A DNA stretch of 64,000 nt, taken from assembly GCF_013374995.1 (NCBI RefSeq), contig NZ_CP056030.1, positions 1,892,501 through 1,956,500 on the forward strand, in the 5' to 3' direction. The notes under the pieces were generated by a model, which was not told the origin of the DNA, ran no database searches, and worked only from the letters and a program-made list of their open reading frames with translations. The stretch comes from Pseudomonas eucalypticola (lineage in GTDB: Bacteria; Pseudomonadota; Gammaproteobacteria; Pseudomonadales; Pseudomonadaceae). This document shows, in pieces, positions 26,255 to 36,931 of the stretch. The position numbers were made by a program, and so were the translations under genes. Numbering within the stretch: position 1 is the stretch's first letter; each line of letters starts with the position of its first letter.

Positions 26255-27739
26255 ATGAGTCTCAACGCCGACAGCAACAACCGCCCCGATTACGAGCTTT
26301 TGTTGCAGGAGATTGCCGACTATGTACTCGGGTATGGCGTCGATTCTGCCGAAGCGCTGGTCACCGCCCGTTACTGTCTGATGGACACCCTCGGCTGTGG
26401 CCTGCTGGCCCTGCGCTTTCCCGAATGCACCAAGCACCTGGGGCCGCTGGTGGAGGGTACCGTGGTGCCAAACGGCGCGCGGGTGCCGGGCACAGCCTGG
26501 CGCCTGGACCCGGTCAAGGCGGCCTGGGACATCGGCTGTATCGTGCGCTGGCTGGATTACAACGACACCTGGCTGGCGGCGGAGTGGGGGCATCCGTCGG
26601 ACAACCTGGGGGCCATCCTGGCGGTAGCCGACCACTTGTCCCAGCGCCGTGTGGCCGATGGCGAGCCCCCGCTGCCCATGCGCCGGGTACTGGAGGCGAT
26701 GATCATGGCCCACGAGATCCAGGGTGTGCTGGCGCTGGAGAACGCGTTCAACCGCGTGGGCCTGGACCATGTGTTGCTGGTGAAGGTCGCCAGCACCGCG
26801 GTCAGCGCCTGGCTGATGGGGGCCAGCCGCGATCAGCTGCTGTCGGCGCTGTCCCACGCCTTCGTCGACGGCCAGGCACTGCGCACGTACCGCCATGCGC
26901 CCAACGCCGGTTCGCGCAAGTCCTGGGCGGCGGGGGACGCCAGCAGCCGTGGGGTGCGCCTGGCCGATATTGCCCTGCGCGGTGAAATGGGCATCCCCGG
27001 GGTGCTGGGAGCGCCGCAGTGGGGGTTCAACGACGTACTGTTCAGCCACACCAACAAGGACCTGGCCCTCAAGCCTGAAGCCGACCGGCACCTGCGCCTG
27101 GCGCGGCCCCTGGGCAGTTACGTGATGGAAAACGTGCTGTTCAAGATCAGTTTTCCGGCCGAATTCCATGCCCAGACCGCCTGCGAGGCCGCGGTGACCT
27201 TGCACCCGCAGGTACGGGGGCGGCTGAGCGAGATCGACCGCATCGTCATCACCACCCATGAATCGGCGATCCGCATCATTTCCAAGGTGGGGCCGCTGGC
27301 CAACGCCGCCGACCGCGACCATTGTCTGCAATACATGGTGGCCGTGCCGTTGGCGTTCGGCACCCTGGTAGCCGAACATTACGAAGATGCCTTCCATGCC
27401 GCCCATCCCATCATCGACCAGTTGCGCGACAAGATGCAAATCGTCGAAAACCCGGTGTACAGCCGCGAGTACCTGGAGCCCGACAAGCGCTCGATCGCCA
27501 ACGCCGTGCAGGTGTTCTACCGTGACGGCAGCAGCACCGAGCAGGTCGAGGTGCATTTTCCTATCGGTCATCGGCGCCGACGGGGGGAGGGCATGCCGCT
27601 GTTGCTGGACAAGTTCCGCACCCACCTGGCGACCCGTTTCGTGGGGCAGCGCTGCCTGAAAATACTGGAAGCGTGCCGGGACCAGGACAAGCTGGAGGAA
27701 ATGGCGGTGCAGCGGTTTGTAGACCTGTTCGTCCCGTAG
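26255..27739 (+). CDS. prpD: MmgE/PrpD family protein, probable 2-methylcitrate dehydratase
   Basis: A 494-residue MmgE/PrpD protein that dehydrates 2-methylcitrate to 2-methyl-cis-aconitate in propionate breakdown. Family hallmarks: [20 protein letters not shown] near the N-terminus, [22 protein letters not shown] (the Asp/His-rich active-site loop), [17 protein letters not shown], and [17 protein letters not shown]. Its length fits canonical PrpD. No prpB, prpC, acnD or prpF lies nearby, so this is an orphan copy; it stands between the protease operon and ppsR. Its own promoter region (26018-26254) is shared divergently. Confidence 0.9.
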   Translation: MSLNADSNNRPDYELLLQEIADYVLGYGVDSAEALVTARYCLMDTLGCGLLALRFPECTKHLGPLVEGTVVPNGARVPGTAWRLDPVKAAWDIGCIVRWLDYNDTWLAAEWGHPSDNLGAILAVADHLSQRRVADGEPPLPMRRVLEAMIMAHEIQGVLALENAFNRVGLDHVLLVKVASTAVSAWLMGASRDQLLSALSHAFVDGQALRTYRHAPNAGSRKSWAAGDASSRGVRLADIALRGEMGIPGVLGAPQWGFNDVLFSHTNKDLALKPEADRHLRLARPLGSYVMENVLFKISFPAEFHAQTACEAAVTLHPQVRGRLSEIDRIVITTHESAIRIISKVGPLANAADRDHCLQYMVAVPLAFGTLVAEHYEDAFHAAHPIIDQLRDKMQIVENPVYSREYLEPDKRSIANAVQVFYRDGSSTEQVEVHFPIGHRRRRGEGMPLLLDKFRTHLATRFVGQRCLKILEACRDQDKLEEMAVQRFVDLFVP

Positions 27740-27760
27740 CCCGCCTGGGGCCGGGTGGGG

Positions 27761-28579
27761 CTATTTGAAGCGGCGCTCGACGCCTTTTTCCACCAGTATC
27801 TTGGCCGATATTTCTTCCACGGAAAAATGCGTGGAATTGATGTGGGGGATGTTTTCCCGGCGGAACAGGCTTTCTACTTCACGCACTTCGAACTCGCACT
27901 GGGCGAAGCTGGAATAACGGCTGTTGGGTTTGCGCTCGTGGCGAATAGCCGTCAGCCGGTCGGGGTCGATGGTCAGGCCGAACAGTTTGTGCCGGTGGGC
28001 CTTCAGCGCGGCAGGCAGTTCCAGGCGCTCCATGTCGTCCTCGGTCAGCGGGTAGTTGGCCGCGCGGATGCCGAACTGCATGGCCATGTACAGGCAGGTG
28101 GGCGTCTTGCCGCAACGGGAAACACCGACCAGAATCAGATCGGCCTTGTCGTAATAGTGAGTACGAGCACCGTCGTCGTTGTCCAGGGCGAAATTCACCG
28201 CTTCGATACGCTCCATGTAGTTGGAGTTGTGCCCGATGGAGTGGGACTTGCCCACCGAATACGACGAATGGGCACTGAGCTCTTGCTCCAATGGCGCGAG
28301 GAAAGTGGAAAAGATATCGATCATGAAACCATTGGAAGTGGCCAGGATTTCACGAATGTCCTGGTTCACGATAGTGTCGAAAATGATCGGACGTACGCCA
28401 TCTCGCTCAGCTGAATCGTTTATTTGCCGAACCATGTTGCGCGCTTTGTCTACGCTGTCGATGTAGGGGCGTGTGAACTTGTTGAACGTAATGTTTTCAA
28501 ATTGTGCCAGGAGGCTCTGGCCCAGTGTCTCGGCGGTGATACCGGTGCCGTCGGAAATAAAGAAAGCAGATCGTTTCAT
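27761..28579 (-). CDS. ppsR: PEP synthase regulatory protein (DUF299 kinase/pyrophosphorylase)
   Basis: A 272-residue DUF299 protein. The P-loop [17 protein letters not shown] is followed by the family segment [14 protein letters not shown]. The enzyme switches PEP synthase off and on by ADP-dependent threonine phosphorylation and phosphate-dependent dephosphorylation. It is divergent from its target gene ppsA, 176 bp away, which supports the assignment. Confidence 0.94.
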   Translation of the reverse strand: MKRSAFFISDGTGITAETLGQSLLAQFENITFNKFTRPYIDSVDKARNMVRQINDSAERDGVRPIIFDTIVNQDIREILATSNGFMIDIFSTFLAPLEQELSAHSSYSVGKSHSIGHNSNYMERIEAVNFALDNDDGARTHYYDKADLILVGVSRCGKTPTCLYMAMQFGIRAANYPLTEDDMERLELPAALKAHRHKLFGLTIDPDRLTAIRHERKPNSRYSSFAQCEFEVREVESLFRRENIPHINSTHFSVEEISAKILVEKGVERRFK

Positions 28580-28755
28580 TTGCGCCCTGGGCCTTAAGCT
28601 GGTGACGATTCTTGGATATGATAGGCCCGATTTGCCGGCCCTGAGTGTCTGGCATTCTCACTTATTTTCCAGGTCCAGGCCATGGTCGCCCACGCGCCGT
28701 CAACGGCAGCCGCAGCACCCTGAGCTATTCCAACAACGTCAGTGGAGAGATCACC

Positions 28756-31131
28756 TTGGTAGAGTACGTAGTTTCCCTCGATAAGCTCGGCAAACACGAT
28801 GTTGAGCATGTGGGGGGCAAGAACGCATCCCTTGGCGAGATGATCAGCAACCTTGCCGGTGCCGGCGTATCGGTACCCGGTGGCTTCGCCACTACGGCTC
28901 AGGCTTATCGCGATTTTCTCGAGCAAAGTGGTCTCAACGACCAGATCCACAAGGCGCTCGACGCCCTGGACGTGGATGACGTCAATGCCCTGGCCAAGAC
29001 CGGCGCGCAGATCCGCCAATGGATCATGGACGCCGAGTTTCCCGAGCAACTGAACGCCGAAATTCGCACCCACTTCGCCGAATTGTCCAAGGGCAACCCG
29101 GACATCGCCGTGGCCGTGCGTTCCTCGGCCACCGCCGAAGACCTCCCGGACGCCTCCTTCGCGGGCCAGCAGGAAACCTTCCTGAACATCCGCGGCGTGG
29201 ACAACGTCATCCGTGCGGCCAAGGAAGTGTTCGCCTCGCTGTTCAACGACCGCGCCATTTCCTACCGCGTGCACCAGGGCTTCGACCACAAGCTGGTGGC
29301 CCTGTCCGCCGGTGTGCAGCGCATGGTGCGTTCGGAAACCGGTACCGCCGGCGTGATGTTCACCCTGGACACCGAGTCTGGCTTCCGCGACGTGGTGTTC
29401 ATCACCGGCGCCTACGGCCTGGGTGAAACCGTGGTGCAAGGTGCAGTCAACCCCGACGAATTCTACGTGCACAAGCACACCCTGGAAGCCGGCCGTCCGG
29501 CCATCCTGCGCCGCAACCTGGGCAGCAAGGCCATCAAGATGATCTACGGCGCCGAAGCCAAGGCCGGCAAGTCGGTGCAGACCGTCGACGTCGACAAGGC
29601 CGACCGCGCGCGTTTCTGCCTCACCGACGCTGAAGTCAGCGAACTGGCCAAACAGGCGATGATCATCGAGAAGCACTACCAGTGCCCGATGGACATCGAA
29701 TGGGCCAAGGACGGTGACGACGGCAAGCTGTACATCGTGCAGGCCCGCCCGGAAACCGTGAAAAGCCGTTCCCAGGCCAACGTCATGGAACGCTACCTGC
29801 TGAAGGAAAAAGGCACCGTGCTGGTGGAGGGTCGTGCCATCGGCCAGCGCATCGGCGCCGGCAAGGTCCGCATCATCAAGGACGTGTCCGAGATGGACAA
29901 GGTGCAGCCGGGCGACGTGCTGGTCTCCGACATGACCGATCCGGACTGGGAGCCGGTGATGAAGCGTGCCAGCGCCATCGTCACCAACCGTGGCGGGCGT
30001 ACCTGCCACGCGGCCATCATTGCCCGCGAACTGGGTATTCCGGCGGTGGTCGGTTGCGGCAATGCCACCCAGCTACTGGTCGACGGCCAGGGCGTGACCG
30101 TTTCATGCGCCGAAGGGGACACCGGGTACATCTTCGAAGGCGAATTGGGCTTCGACATCAAAAAGAACTCGGTGGACGCCATGCCCGACCTGCCGTTCAA
30201 GATCATGATGAACGTCGGCAACCCCGACCGTGCCTTTGACTTCGCCCAGCTGCCCAACGCCGGTGTCGGCCTGGCGCGCCTGGAATTCATCATCAACCGC
30301 ATGATCGGCGTGCACCCCAAGGCGCTGCTGAACTACGACGGCCTTCCTGCCGACATCAAGGACAGCGTCGACAAGCGCATCGCCGGCTACAGCGCGCCGG
30401 TGGACTTCTACGTCGACAAGCTGGTGGAAGGCATCAGTACCCTGGCCGCGGCGTTCTGGCCGAAGAAGGTCATCGTGCGCCTGTCGGACTTCAAGTCCAA
30501 TGAATACGCCAACCTGATCGGCGGCAAGCTCTACGAGCCGGAAGAAGAGAACCCCATGCTGGGCTTCCGTGGTGCGTCGCGCTACATCAGCGAGTCGTTC
30601 CGCGAGTGCTTCGAACTCGAGTGCCGTGCGCTCAAGCGCGTGCGCAACGACATGGGCCTGACCAACGTCGAGATCATGGTGCCGTTCGTGCGCACCCTGG
30701 GCGAGGCGAGCCAGGTGGTCGACCTGCTGGCCGAGAACGGCCTGGGCCGTGGCGTCAACGGCCTGCGCGTGATCATGATGTGCGAGCTGCCGTCCAACGC
30801 GCTGATGGCCGACGAGTTCCTGGAATTCTTCGACGGTTTCTCCATCGGCTCCAACGACATGACTCAGCTGACCCTGGGCCTGGACCGCGACTCGGGCATC
30901 ATCGCCCACCTGTTCGATGAGCGTAACCCGGCGGTCAAGAAGCTGTTGGCCAGTGCCATCGCCGCCTGCAACAAGGCTGGCAAGTACATCGGCATCTGTG
31001 GCCAGGGCCCTTCCGACCACCCGGACCTGGCCAAATGGCTGATGGAGCAGGGCATCGAAAGCGTGTCGCTGAACCCGGACTCGGTGCTGGAGACCTGGTT
31101 CTTCCTGGCCGAAGGCCAAGGCGCCGCGTAA
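28756..31131 (+). CDS. ppsA: Phosphoenolpyruvate synthase (PpsA)
   Basis: A 791-residue enzyme converting pyruvate + ATP + water to PEP + AMP + Pi. The N-terminal ATP-grasp domain ([36 protein letters not shown]) is followed by the swivelling phosphohistidine domain with [18 protein letters not shown] (catalytic His, regulatory Thr just before it), and the C-terminal PEP-binding barrel with GFRGASRY and [13 protein letters not shown] chose TTG 28756, preceded by GGAGAG; the resulting N-terminus ([11 protein letters not shown]) and length match the family, while earlier in-frame codons add non-homologous sequence. Confidence 0.96.
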   Translation: MVEYVVSLDKLGKHDVEHVGGKNASLGEMISNLAGAGVSVPGGFATTAQAYRDFLEQSGLNDQIHKALDALDVDDVNALAKTGAQIRQWIMDAEFPEQLNAEIRTHFAELSKGNPDIAVAVRSSATAEDLPDASFAGQQETFLNIRGVDNVIRAAKEVFASLFNDRAISYRVHQGFDHKLVALSAGVQRMVRSETGTAGVMFTLDTESGFRDVVFITGAYGLGETVVQGAVNPDEFYVHKHTLEAGRPAILRRNLGSKAIKMIYGAEAKAGKSVQTVDVDKADRARFCLTDAEVSELAKQAMIIEKHYQCPMDIEWAKDGDDGKLYIVQARPETVKSRSQANVMERYLLKEKGTVLVEGRAIGQRIGAGKVRIIKDVSEMDKVQPGDVLVSDMTDPDWEPVMKRASAIVTNRGGRTCHAAIIARELGIPAVVGCGNATQLLVDGQGVTVSCAEGDTGYIFEGELGFDIKKNSVDAMPDLPFKIMMNVGNPDRAFDFAQLPNAGVGLARLEFIINRMIGVHPKALLNYDGLPADIKDSVDKRIAGYSAPVDFYVDKLVEGISTLAAAFWPKKVIVRLSDFKSNEYANLIGGKLYEPEEENPMLGFRGASRYISESFRECFELECRALKRVRNDMGLTNVEIMVPFVRTLGEASQVVDLLAENGLGRGVNGLRVIMMCELPSNALMADEFLEFFDGFSIGSNDMTQLTLGLDRDSGIIAHLFDERNPAVKKLLASAIAACNKAGKYIGICGQGPSDHPDLAKWLMEQGIESVSLNPDSVLETWFFLAEGQGAA

Positions 31132-31137
31132 GCGTCC

Positions 31138-31164
31138 AGCCCCTGCCTGGCAGGGGCTGTTTTT
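31138..31164 (+). terminator. Terminator of ppsA
   Basis: Stem AGCCCCTGCC/GGCAGGGGCT at 31138-31158, followed by GTTTTT, 6 bp after the ppsA stop. Confidence 0.85.
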
Positions 31165-31165
31165 C

Positions 31166-31231
31166 TGTGGGAGCTGGCGTGCCAGCGAGCTTTTTCCTGA
31201 ACGAAAGCTCGCTGGCACGCCAGCTCCCACA
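31166..31231. repeat. REPIN-type inverted pair (family A)
   Basis: Two near-identical inverted arms of about 28 bp (TGTGGGAGCTGGCGTGCCAG... and its complement ending CAGCTCCCACA) separated by a few bases. This is the standard form of Pseudomonas REP doublets mobilised by RAYT transposases. It lies immediately after the ppsA terminator. Confidence 0.85.
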
Positions 31232-31290
31232 GCATTTCTGTATCCTTCACCCTGATGTGTTTCTGTTAACCCTTTCTGTAAAAGCACCCT

Positions 31291-32280
31291 ATGCAAAGCA
31301 GCAGCAATCTCTTCCCGGTCGCCTTGCTCAGCGCCGAGCGGCGTGGCGACCTGAGCGAAGACGTTTACCGCATCAAGGCCGCCAACAGCCCTGATGCCAG
31401 CGTGGAACTGGCCGTGACCCGCCTGGGCATGGCCGATCAGGCGCAGCCCGGCGGCGTGCCGGTCATTCTGCTTCATGGCAGTTTTTCCAACCGCAGGTTC
31501 TGGGTCTCGCCCCGGGGCATCGGCCTGGGTGCCTGGCTGGCGCGGGCCGGGTTCGACGTGTGGATCCCGGAAATGCGCGGCCACGGGCTGTCGCCACGCA
31601 ACCTGGCCTACGCCAAGAACCGTGTCGCTGACTATGCGCGCTTCGACCTGCCGGCCATCGGTGCCTTCGTTCAGGAACAGAGTGGCCAGAAGCCCCACTG
31701 GGTCGGCCACTCCCTAGGCGGCATCAGCCTGGCGGCCGCCTTGGGTGGCGGTTACCTGGCGCAGGACAACGTCGCCTCGGCCGCGCTGTTCGGCTGCCAG
31801 GTCAGCCGTACCTACTGGCCGCTGAAAATGCCGCCGGTGGAATGGAGCGCGCGGTTGCTGCTCAAGCGCTTCGCGCATATTTCCGGTTCGCGCCTCAAGC
31901 GCGGCCCTGAGGACGAGCCCATCGGCCTGGCCCTGGAGGCCATGCGCTGGCATGGCCTGTTTGGCCGCTTTGGCGACGGCAAGCACGACTGGTGGGCGGG
32001 CCTGGCCGAGGTGCAGGTACCGTTGCTGGCGGTGGCGGCCACGGGCGACCACCAGGACCCGCCATGGGCCTGCCGCAAGTTGTTCGAAGCCTTCGGCGGC
32101 GAGTACCGTCAATTCGTGCAACTGGGGCGCGACCACGGCTTCGCCGACAACTTCGGCCACGTCGAGATGCTGGTCAGCAAGCCGGCCCAGGCCGAGGTCT
32201 GGCCCTTGGTAGGGCGCTGGTTGAACGACCCGTTGGCACCGCTGCTGCCACAGGCATCGGCGCTCCCCTTGGGCGCGTGA
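31291..32280 (+). CDS. Alpha/beta hydrolase (esterase/lipase-like)
   Basis: A 329-residue alpha/beta hydrolase. The oxyanion region is ILLHGSFSNRRFW, the nucleophile elbow HWVGHSLGGISLA (GHSLG), and the C-terminal catalytic histidine is probably in DHGFADNFGHVEML. Substrate unknown. It stands between ppsA and rraA, an order I recall in other pseudomonads, and reads in the same direction as both. Confidence 0.88.
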   Translation: MQSSSNLFPVALLSAERRGDLSEDVYRIKAANSPDASVELAVTRLGMADQAQPGGVPVILLHGSFSNRRFWVSPRGIGLGAWLARAGFDVWIPEMRGHGLSPRNLAYAKNRVADYARFDLPAIGAFVQEQSGQKPHWVGHSLGGISLAAALGGGYLAQDNVASAALFGCQVSRTYWPLKMPPVEWSARLLLKRFAHISGSRLKRGPEDEPIGLALEAMRWHGLFGRFGDGKHDWWAGLAEVQVPLLAVAATGDHQDPPWACRKLFEAFGGEYRQFVQLGRDHGFADNFGHVEMLVSKPAQAEVWPLVGRWLNDPLAPLLPQASALPLGA

Positions 32281-32430
32281 CTTCACGGTCAGCGGCGGGA
32301 AGGCTAAGCTGTGACGATTGCGCCGGCCGCTGCTGGTCGGTGCAGGGTAAATGCGCGGCGTATCGGCTCGTCACTCAATGAGCGTTCGCCACTTCGATCG
32401 TCGTTGTCCTCAGCTGACAGGAGTTACCCC

Positions 32431-32919
32431 ATGCATTACCTCACCCCCGATTTGTGCGACGCCTACCCCGAGCTGGTCAAGGTGCTGGAGCCCATGTTCA
32501 GCAATTTCGGTGGTCGCGACTCCTTTGGTGGCCAGATCGTCACCATCAAGTGCTTCGAAGACAACTCGCTGGTCAAGGAGCAGGTCGACAAGGACGGCAA
32601 GGGCAAGGTGCTGGTGGTCGATGGCGGCGGCTCGCTGCGCTGCGCGCTGCTGGGTGACATGCTGGCCGAGAAGGCCGCCAAGAGCGGTTGGGAGGGCATC
32701 GTCATTTACGGCTGTATCCGCGATGTGGACGTCATCGCCCAGGTTGACCTGGGGGTGCAGGCGTTGGCCAGCCACCCGCTGCGCACCGAGAAGCGCGGTA
32801 TCGGTGACCTGAACGTGCCGGTGACCTTCGCCGGTGTCACGTTCACGCCGGGAGAATTCATTTACGCCGACAACAATGGGGTTATCGTGTCGCCCAGCGC
32901 ATTGAAGATGCCAGAGTGA
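32431..32919 (+). CDS. rraA: RraA, regulator of ribonuclease E activity
   Basis: A 162-residue RraA-fold protein (formerly misnamed MenG). The central segment [23 protein letters not shown] and the motif [10 protein letters not shown] are conserved. It binds the C-terminal scaffold of RNase E and slows mRNA decay. The start at ATG 32431 is preceded by AGGAG. Next in line is the cmaX-like gene. Confidence 0.94.
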   Translation: MHYLTPDLCDAYPELVKVLEPMFSNFGGRDSFGGQIVTIKCFEDNSLVKEQVDKDGKGKVLVVDGGGSLRCALLGDMLAEKAAKSGWEGIVIYGCIRDVDVIAQVDLGVQALASHPLRTEKRGIGDLNVPVTFAGVTFTPGEFIYADNNGVIVSPSALKMPE

Positions 32920-32949
32920 TTCTTTTTGCAATTGGTTGATGGGGTGTGG

Positions 32950-33945
32950 ATGTACGAGGAAGAAAACGCGCAGCGGGGGCTGGTACATGCCCTGGTGCTG
33001 GATGGTAAAGGTGGCGCGCGTTTGCTTGCCCGTGACGAGATCGACGACCTGGTGCTGGAGCCACAGCAGAGCCTGTGGCTGCACTGGGATCGCGGCCACC
33101 CGCTGACACAGGCCTGGTTGCGCGAAGACAGCGGCCTGAACGAGTTCAGTTGCGACCTGTTGCTGGAGGAGAATACCCGTCCGCGCCTGTTGCCGCTGCC
33201 CGATGACCAATTGCTGCTGTTCCTGCGTGGCGTCAACCTCAATCCCGGCGCCGAGCCTGAAGACATGGTCTCGGTGCGCATCTTCGCCGAAGCCCAGCGG
33301 GTCATTTCCCTGCGCCTGCGCCCGTTGCGCGCCACCGACGAACTTATGGTGCTGCTGCAACAGGGCAGGGGGCCGCGTACCGCCTCGGAGCTGATTCTCT
33401 ACCTGGCCCAGTACCTCACCGAAAAAGTCCAGACCCTGGTCAGCGACCTGGGCGAAATCATCGACAACGAAGAAGACAAGATCGACGCCGACGAACGGTA
33501 TGCGCCTGAACACGGCAGCATCCTGCAGATCCGCCGCCGCGCCGCGGGCCTGCGTCGTTTCCTGGCCCCGCAGCGGGAGATATTCGCGCAGCTGTCGCGC
33601 AACAAGTTGCCCTGGTTCGTGGACGACGACGCCGACTACTGGAACGAACTCAACAACAGCCTGACCCGTTACCTGGAAGAGCTGGAACTGACCCGCGAGC
33701 GCGTAGGGCTGGTGCTGGAGGCCGAGGACCGGCGCCTGAACGAGCGCATGAACCGCACCATGTACCGCTTCGGCATCATCACCGGGGTGTTCCTGCCCAT
33801 GAGTTTCCTGACCGGGCTGCTGGGCATCAACGTTGGCGGTATTCCCTTGTCCACCAACCCCTACGGGTTCCTGGTGGCCTGCGTGTTGATGGTGGTCGTG
33901 GCGCTGGGGCAGTGGTGGCTTTTCCGCCGATTGCGCTGGGTTTAG
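32950..33945 (+). CDS. cmaX: CorA/ZntB-family metal transporter (CmaX)
   Basis: A 331-residue member of the CorA superfamily: a long cytoplasmic N-terminal domain, a coiled stalk rich in charged helices, then two C-terminal helices around FGIITGVFLPMSFLTGLLGINVGG and YGFLVACVLMVVVALG. The loop motif GIN replaces CorA's GMN, as in ZntB-type transporters, so the metal may be zinc instead of magnesium. Start ATG 32950 gives MYEEENAQRGLVHAL; an upstream TTG at 32926 is less likely. It precedes crfX-cmpX-sigX-oprF in the conserved order. Confidence 0.88.
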   Translation: MYEEENAQRGLVHALVLDGKGGARLLARDEIDDLVLEPQQSLWLHWDRGHPLTQAWLREDSGLNEFSCDLLLEENTRPRLLPLPDDQLLLFLRGVNLNPGAEPEDMVSVRIFAEAQRVISLRLRPLRATDELMVLLQQGRGPRTASELILYLAQYLTEKVQTLVSDLGEIIDNEEDKIDADERYAPEHGSILQIRRRAAGLRRFLAPQREIFAQLSRNKLPWFVDDDADYWNELNNSLTRYLEELELTRERVGLVLEAEDRRLNERMNRTMYRFGIITGVFLPMSFLTGLLGINVGGIPLSTNPYGFLVACVLMVVVALGQWWLFRRLRWV

Positions 33946-34043
33946 CTGCCGTTCAGGACACATATGGTTGCATAACCCCCTGTGCCTTATGTGACCCGTC
34001 CCAGGAAGCTCTCGTCTTTGAAGGATAATTCGTGAGGTGCCGA

Positions 34044-34286
34044 ATGCACGATCCGTTTGAAGAATCATTGCGTGACATGCTCAAGGCGTCCTCCTCCGCG
34101 GAGCGGGACGACGACGCATGCCTGGGTAGGGTACTCAAGACCGCCAACCGGCAGGTAGGCGCGGGAGATCTGTTCAGCTTGATGGGCCGCTGGTTGCAGG
34201 CCTTCATGATCGCCGTGGACAATGGATCTGGCCATGTGGCACCGGTCTCGCGACGCAAACCTCGTACTGCTGATAAGGCTGATTGA
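34044..34286 (+). CDS. crfX: CrfX family small protein
   Basis: An 80-residue protein starting MHDPFEESLRDMLKASS. It has a short charged N-terminal helix, then a helix around LFSLMGRWLQAFM and a basic tail. In Pseudomonas, crfX lies between cmaX and cmpX; its function is poorly known. It stops 2 bp before the cmpX start codon. Confidence 0.85.
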   Translation: MHDPFEESLRDMLKASSSAERDDDACLGRVLKTANRQVGAGDLFSLMGRWLQAFMIAVDNGSGHVAPVSRRKPRTADKAD

Positions 34287-34288
34287 CT

Positions 34289-35113
34289 ATGCAACTTGAT
34301 CTCTGGACTCAGAGCCTGGTGACGGCCATGACCGCACTCTGGACTAAGGTCGCGAATTTCATCCCCAACCTGTTCGGTGCGTTGGTGGTGCTGCTGCTGG
34401 GCTTCGTGGTCGCCAAGCTGCTCGACACGCTGCTATCCAAATTGCTCGCCAAGCTGGGCCTTGACCGCCTGATGGCCGGCACCGGCCTGACCAAGCTGAT
34501 GAGCCGCGGCGGCATTCAGGTACCGATCTCGACCCTGGTGGGCAAGATCGTCTACTGGTTCGTGTTGCTGATTTTTCTGGTGTCCGCTGCCGAATCCCTT
34601 GGCTTGCAGCGAGTTTCAGCTACGCTCGACATGCTGGCGCTCTATTTGCCCAAGGTTTTTGGTGCTGCGCTGGTGTTGCTGGTGGGTGTGCTGCTGGCGC
34701 AAGTGGTCAACGGCCTGGTGCGTGGCGCTGCCGAAGGGGTGGGGCTGGATTATTCGGCCGGCCTCGGGCGAGTGGCACAGTGGATGGTCATCATCATCAG
34801 TATCTCGGTGGCCATTAGCCAGCTCGAGGTCAAGACCGACCTGCTGAACCATGTGATCGTCATTGTTCTGATTACCGTTGGTCTGGCCGTGGCACTGGCC
34901 ATGGGCCTGGGAAGTCGAGAAATCGCCGGGCAGATCCTGGCAGGAATTTACGTGCGGGAATTGTATCAAGTGGGGCAACAAGTGCGGGTTGGAGAGGTTG
35001 AAGGCCAGATCGAAGAGATCGGCACGGTCAAGACGACGCTGCTGACGGACGATGGGGAACTGGTTTCCCTGTCCAATCGGATCCTTCTGGAACAGCGGGT
35101 AAGTAGCCGCTGA
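34289..35113 (+). CDS. cmpX: Small-conductance mechanosensitive channel family protein CmpX
   Basis: A 274-residue inner-membrane protein with four or five helices (FIPNLFGALVVLLLGFVVAKLL, IVYWFVLLIFLVSAAESL, VFGAALVLLVGVLLAQVV, HVIVIVLITVGLAVALAMGLG) followed by a short MscS-like beta-domain (VGEVEGQIEEIGTVKTTL). CmpX is linked to SigX control and envelope homeostasis. Start ATG 34289. The gene sits between crfX and sigX. Confidence 0.92.
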   Translation: MQLDLWTQSLVTAMTALWTKVANFIPNLFGALVVLLLGFVVAKLLDTLLSKLLAKLGLDRLMAGTGLTKLMSRGGIQVPISTLVGKIVYWFVLLIFLVSAAESLGLQRVSATLDMLALYLPKVFGAALVLLVGVLLAQVVNGLVRGAAEGVGLDYSAGLGRVAQWMVIIISISVAISQLEVKTDLLNHVIVIVLITVGLAVALAMGLGSREIAGQILAGIYVRELYQVGQQVRVGEVEGQIEEIGTVKTTLLTDDGELVSLSNRILLEQRVSSR

Positions 35114-35203
35114 GCCGGCGTTTTCTGCTACTGTATGCCGCCGCAAAATGGCCCGGGTGTCGGGCCATGGTGGATATTGACCTGACTGCCGGCCCGACCT
35201 GTT

Positions 35204-35794
35204 TTGAATAAAGTTCATTCGTTGCCCCTGCGTTACGACCCCCGCACGCTCACAGACGAGGAGCTGGTGGCGCGTTCGCATGTGGAACTTTTCCACGTCA
35301 CGCGCGCCTATGAGGAGCTGATGCGACGCTATCAGCGCACCCTCTTCAACGTTTGTGCACGTTATTTAGGGAACGATCGTGACGCTGACGATGTCTGTCA
35401 GGAGGTGATGCTGAAGGTCCTCTACGGCCTGAAGAACTTCGAGGGAAAATCGAAGTTCAAGACCTGGCTCTACAGCATCACGTACAACGAATGTATCACG
35501 CAGTACCGTAAGGAACGGCGCAAGCGCCGCCTCATGGATGCCCTGAGCCTTGATCCGCTCGAGGAGGCTTCCGAAGAGAAGGCGCCGAAACCGGAGGAGC
35601 GTGGTGGATTGGATCGTTGGCTGATACATGTCAACCCGATCGACCGAGAAATACTTGTGCTTCGATTCGTCGCAGAGCTTGAATTTCAAGAGATTGCGGA
35701 CATCATGCACATGGGCTTGAGCGCGACGAAAATGCGATACAAACGCGCGCTCGACAAGCTACGTGAGAAATTTGCGGGCATTGCCGAAACTTAG
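35204..35794 (+). CDS. sigX: ECF RNA polymerase sigma factor SigX
   Basis: A 196-residue ECF sigma factor. Region 2 is FHVTRAYEELMRRYQRTLFNVCARYLGNDRDADDVCQEVML, and region 4 contains REILVLRFVAELEFQEIADIMHMGLSATKMRYKRAL. SigX controls oprF, fatty-acid and membrane-fluidity genes. No anti-sigma factor gene is adjacent, as usual for sigX; cmpX is the membrane-associated neighbour. The start is taken as TTG 35204 (MNKVHSLPLRY). Confidence 0.95.
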   Translation: MNKVHSLPLRYDPRTLTDEELVARSHVELFHVTRAYEELMRRYQRTLFNVCARYLGNDRDADDVCQEVMLKVLYGLKNFEGKSKFKTWLYSITYNECITQYRKERRKRRLMDALSLDPLEEASEEKAPKPEERGGLDRWLIHVNPIDREILVLRFVAELEFQEIADIMHMGLSATKMRYKRALDKLREKFAGIAET

Positions 35795-35902
35795 TTCGGT
35801 GCAAATATCTCTAAACGTGGGGCGAGTTCTGCTAGACTTGCCGCCGAGTTGTCCCCGTGTAACGGGGTACTGCTTAACAATCACCAGATGGGGATTTAAC
35901 GG

Positions 35903-36886
35903 ATGAAACTGAAAAACACCTTAGGCATTGCCATTGGTTCTCTTGTTGCCGCAACTTCTTTCGGCGCTTTGGCACAAGGCCAAGGCGCGGTCGAAGGTGA
36001 AGCCTTCTACCAGAAGAACTACAACGACAGCGTCAAGCACGTGGAAGACGGCCGCACCGCCGGCGGTTCCCTGGGCTACTTCCTGACCGACGACGTTGAA
36101 GTCATCCTGGGCTACGGCAAGACCAACTACACTCGTTCGAACGATGGTACTGGCAGCCAGAAAATCCACGGTGACACTGGCTCCCTGACCGCCATGTACC
36201 ACTTCGGTACTGTTGGCGATGCCATTCGTCCATACGTTTCCGGTGGCTTCGCGCACCAGAGCCTGAGCAACGTGCAAGCTGACGGCCACAGCGGTCGCGA
36301 CAGCTCCACTTTCGCTACCATCGGCGCTGGCGCCAAGTGGTACATCACCGACAACCTGTACGCTCGTGCCGGTATCGATGCTGACTACAAGCTGGACAAC
36401 GGCAAGTGGGACTACGCGCCTACCGTTGGCCTGGGTGTGAACTTCGGTGGTAACGGTGGCAAGGCTCCGGCTCCTGCTCCAGAACCAGCTCCGGCTCCAG
36501 TGGCTGAAGAGCCAGCTCCAGCTCCAGTTGCTGAAACCGTTCGCGTTCAGCTGGACGTGAAGTTCGACTTCAACAAGTCGGTCGTCAAGCCAAACAGCTA
36601 TGCTGACATCAAGAACCTGGCTGACTTCATGAAGCAGTACCCACAGACCACTACTCGTGTTGAAGGCCACACCGACAACGTCGGTCCAGACGCCTACAAC
36701 CAGAAGCTGTCTGAGCGTCGCGCTGCTGCCGTTAAAAACGTTCTGGTCAACCAGTACGGTATCCAGGGCAACCGTGTTGACTCCATCGGTTACGGCGAAA
36801 GCCGTCCAGTGGCTGACAACAAAACTGAAGCTGGCCGCGCCGTTAACCGTCGCGTAGAAGCTGAAGTAGAAGCTCAATCCAAGTAA
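35903..36886 (+). CDS. oprF: Outer membrane porin/structural protein OprF
   Basis: A 327-residue OmpA-type protein: a signal peptide ending ATSFGALAQ, an N-terminal eight-strand barrel (about 25-185), a proline/alanine hinge (APAPAPEPAPAPVAEEPAPAP), and a C-terminal peptidoglycan-binding OmpA domain with VKFDFNKSVVKPNSY and the NxxLSxxRA motif NQKLSERRA. It gives cell-wall integrity and slow porin activity. The codons favour common tRNAs as expected for a very abundant protein. Preceded by sigX and followed by a strong terminator. Confidence 0.97.
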   Translation: MKLKNTLGIAIGSLVAATSFGALAQGQGAVEGEAFYQKNYNDSVKHVEDGRTAGGSLGYFLTDDVEVILGYGKTNYTRSNDGTGSQKIHGDTGSLTAMYHFGTVGDAIRPYVSGGFAHQSLSNVQADGHSGRDSSTFATIGAGAKWYITDNLYARAGIDADYKLDNGKWDYAPTVGLGVNFGGNGGKAPAPAPEPAPAPVAEEPAPAPVAETVRVQLDVKFDFNKSVVKPNSYADIKNLADFMKQYPQTTTRVEGHTDNVGPDAYNQKLSERRAAAVKNVLVNQYGIQGNRVDSIGYGESRPVADNKTEAGRAVNRRVEAEVEAQSK

Positions 36887-36900
36887 TTGGGTAGCGCTTG

Positions 36901-36931
36901 AAAAAAACCCGGCCTCGGCCGGGTTTTTTTT
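36901..36931. terminator. Terminator of oprF (bidirectional form)
   Basis: A-run, stem CCCGGCC/GGCCGGG at 36908-36923, then an eight-base T-run, 14 bp after the oprF stop. Confidence 0.9.
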
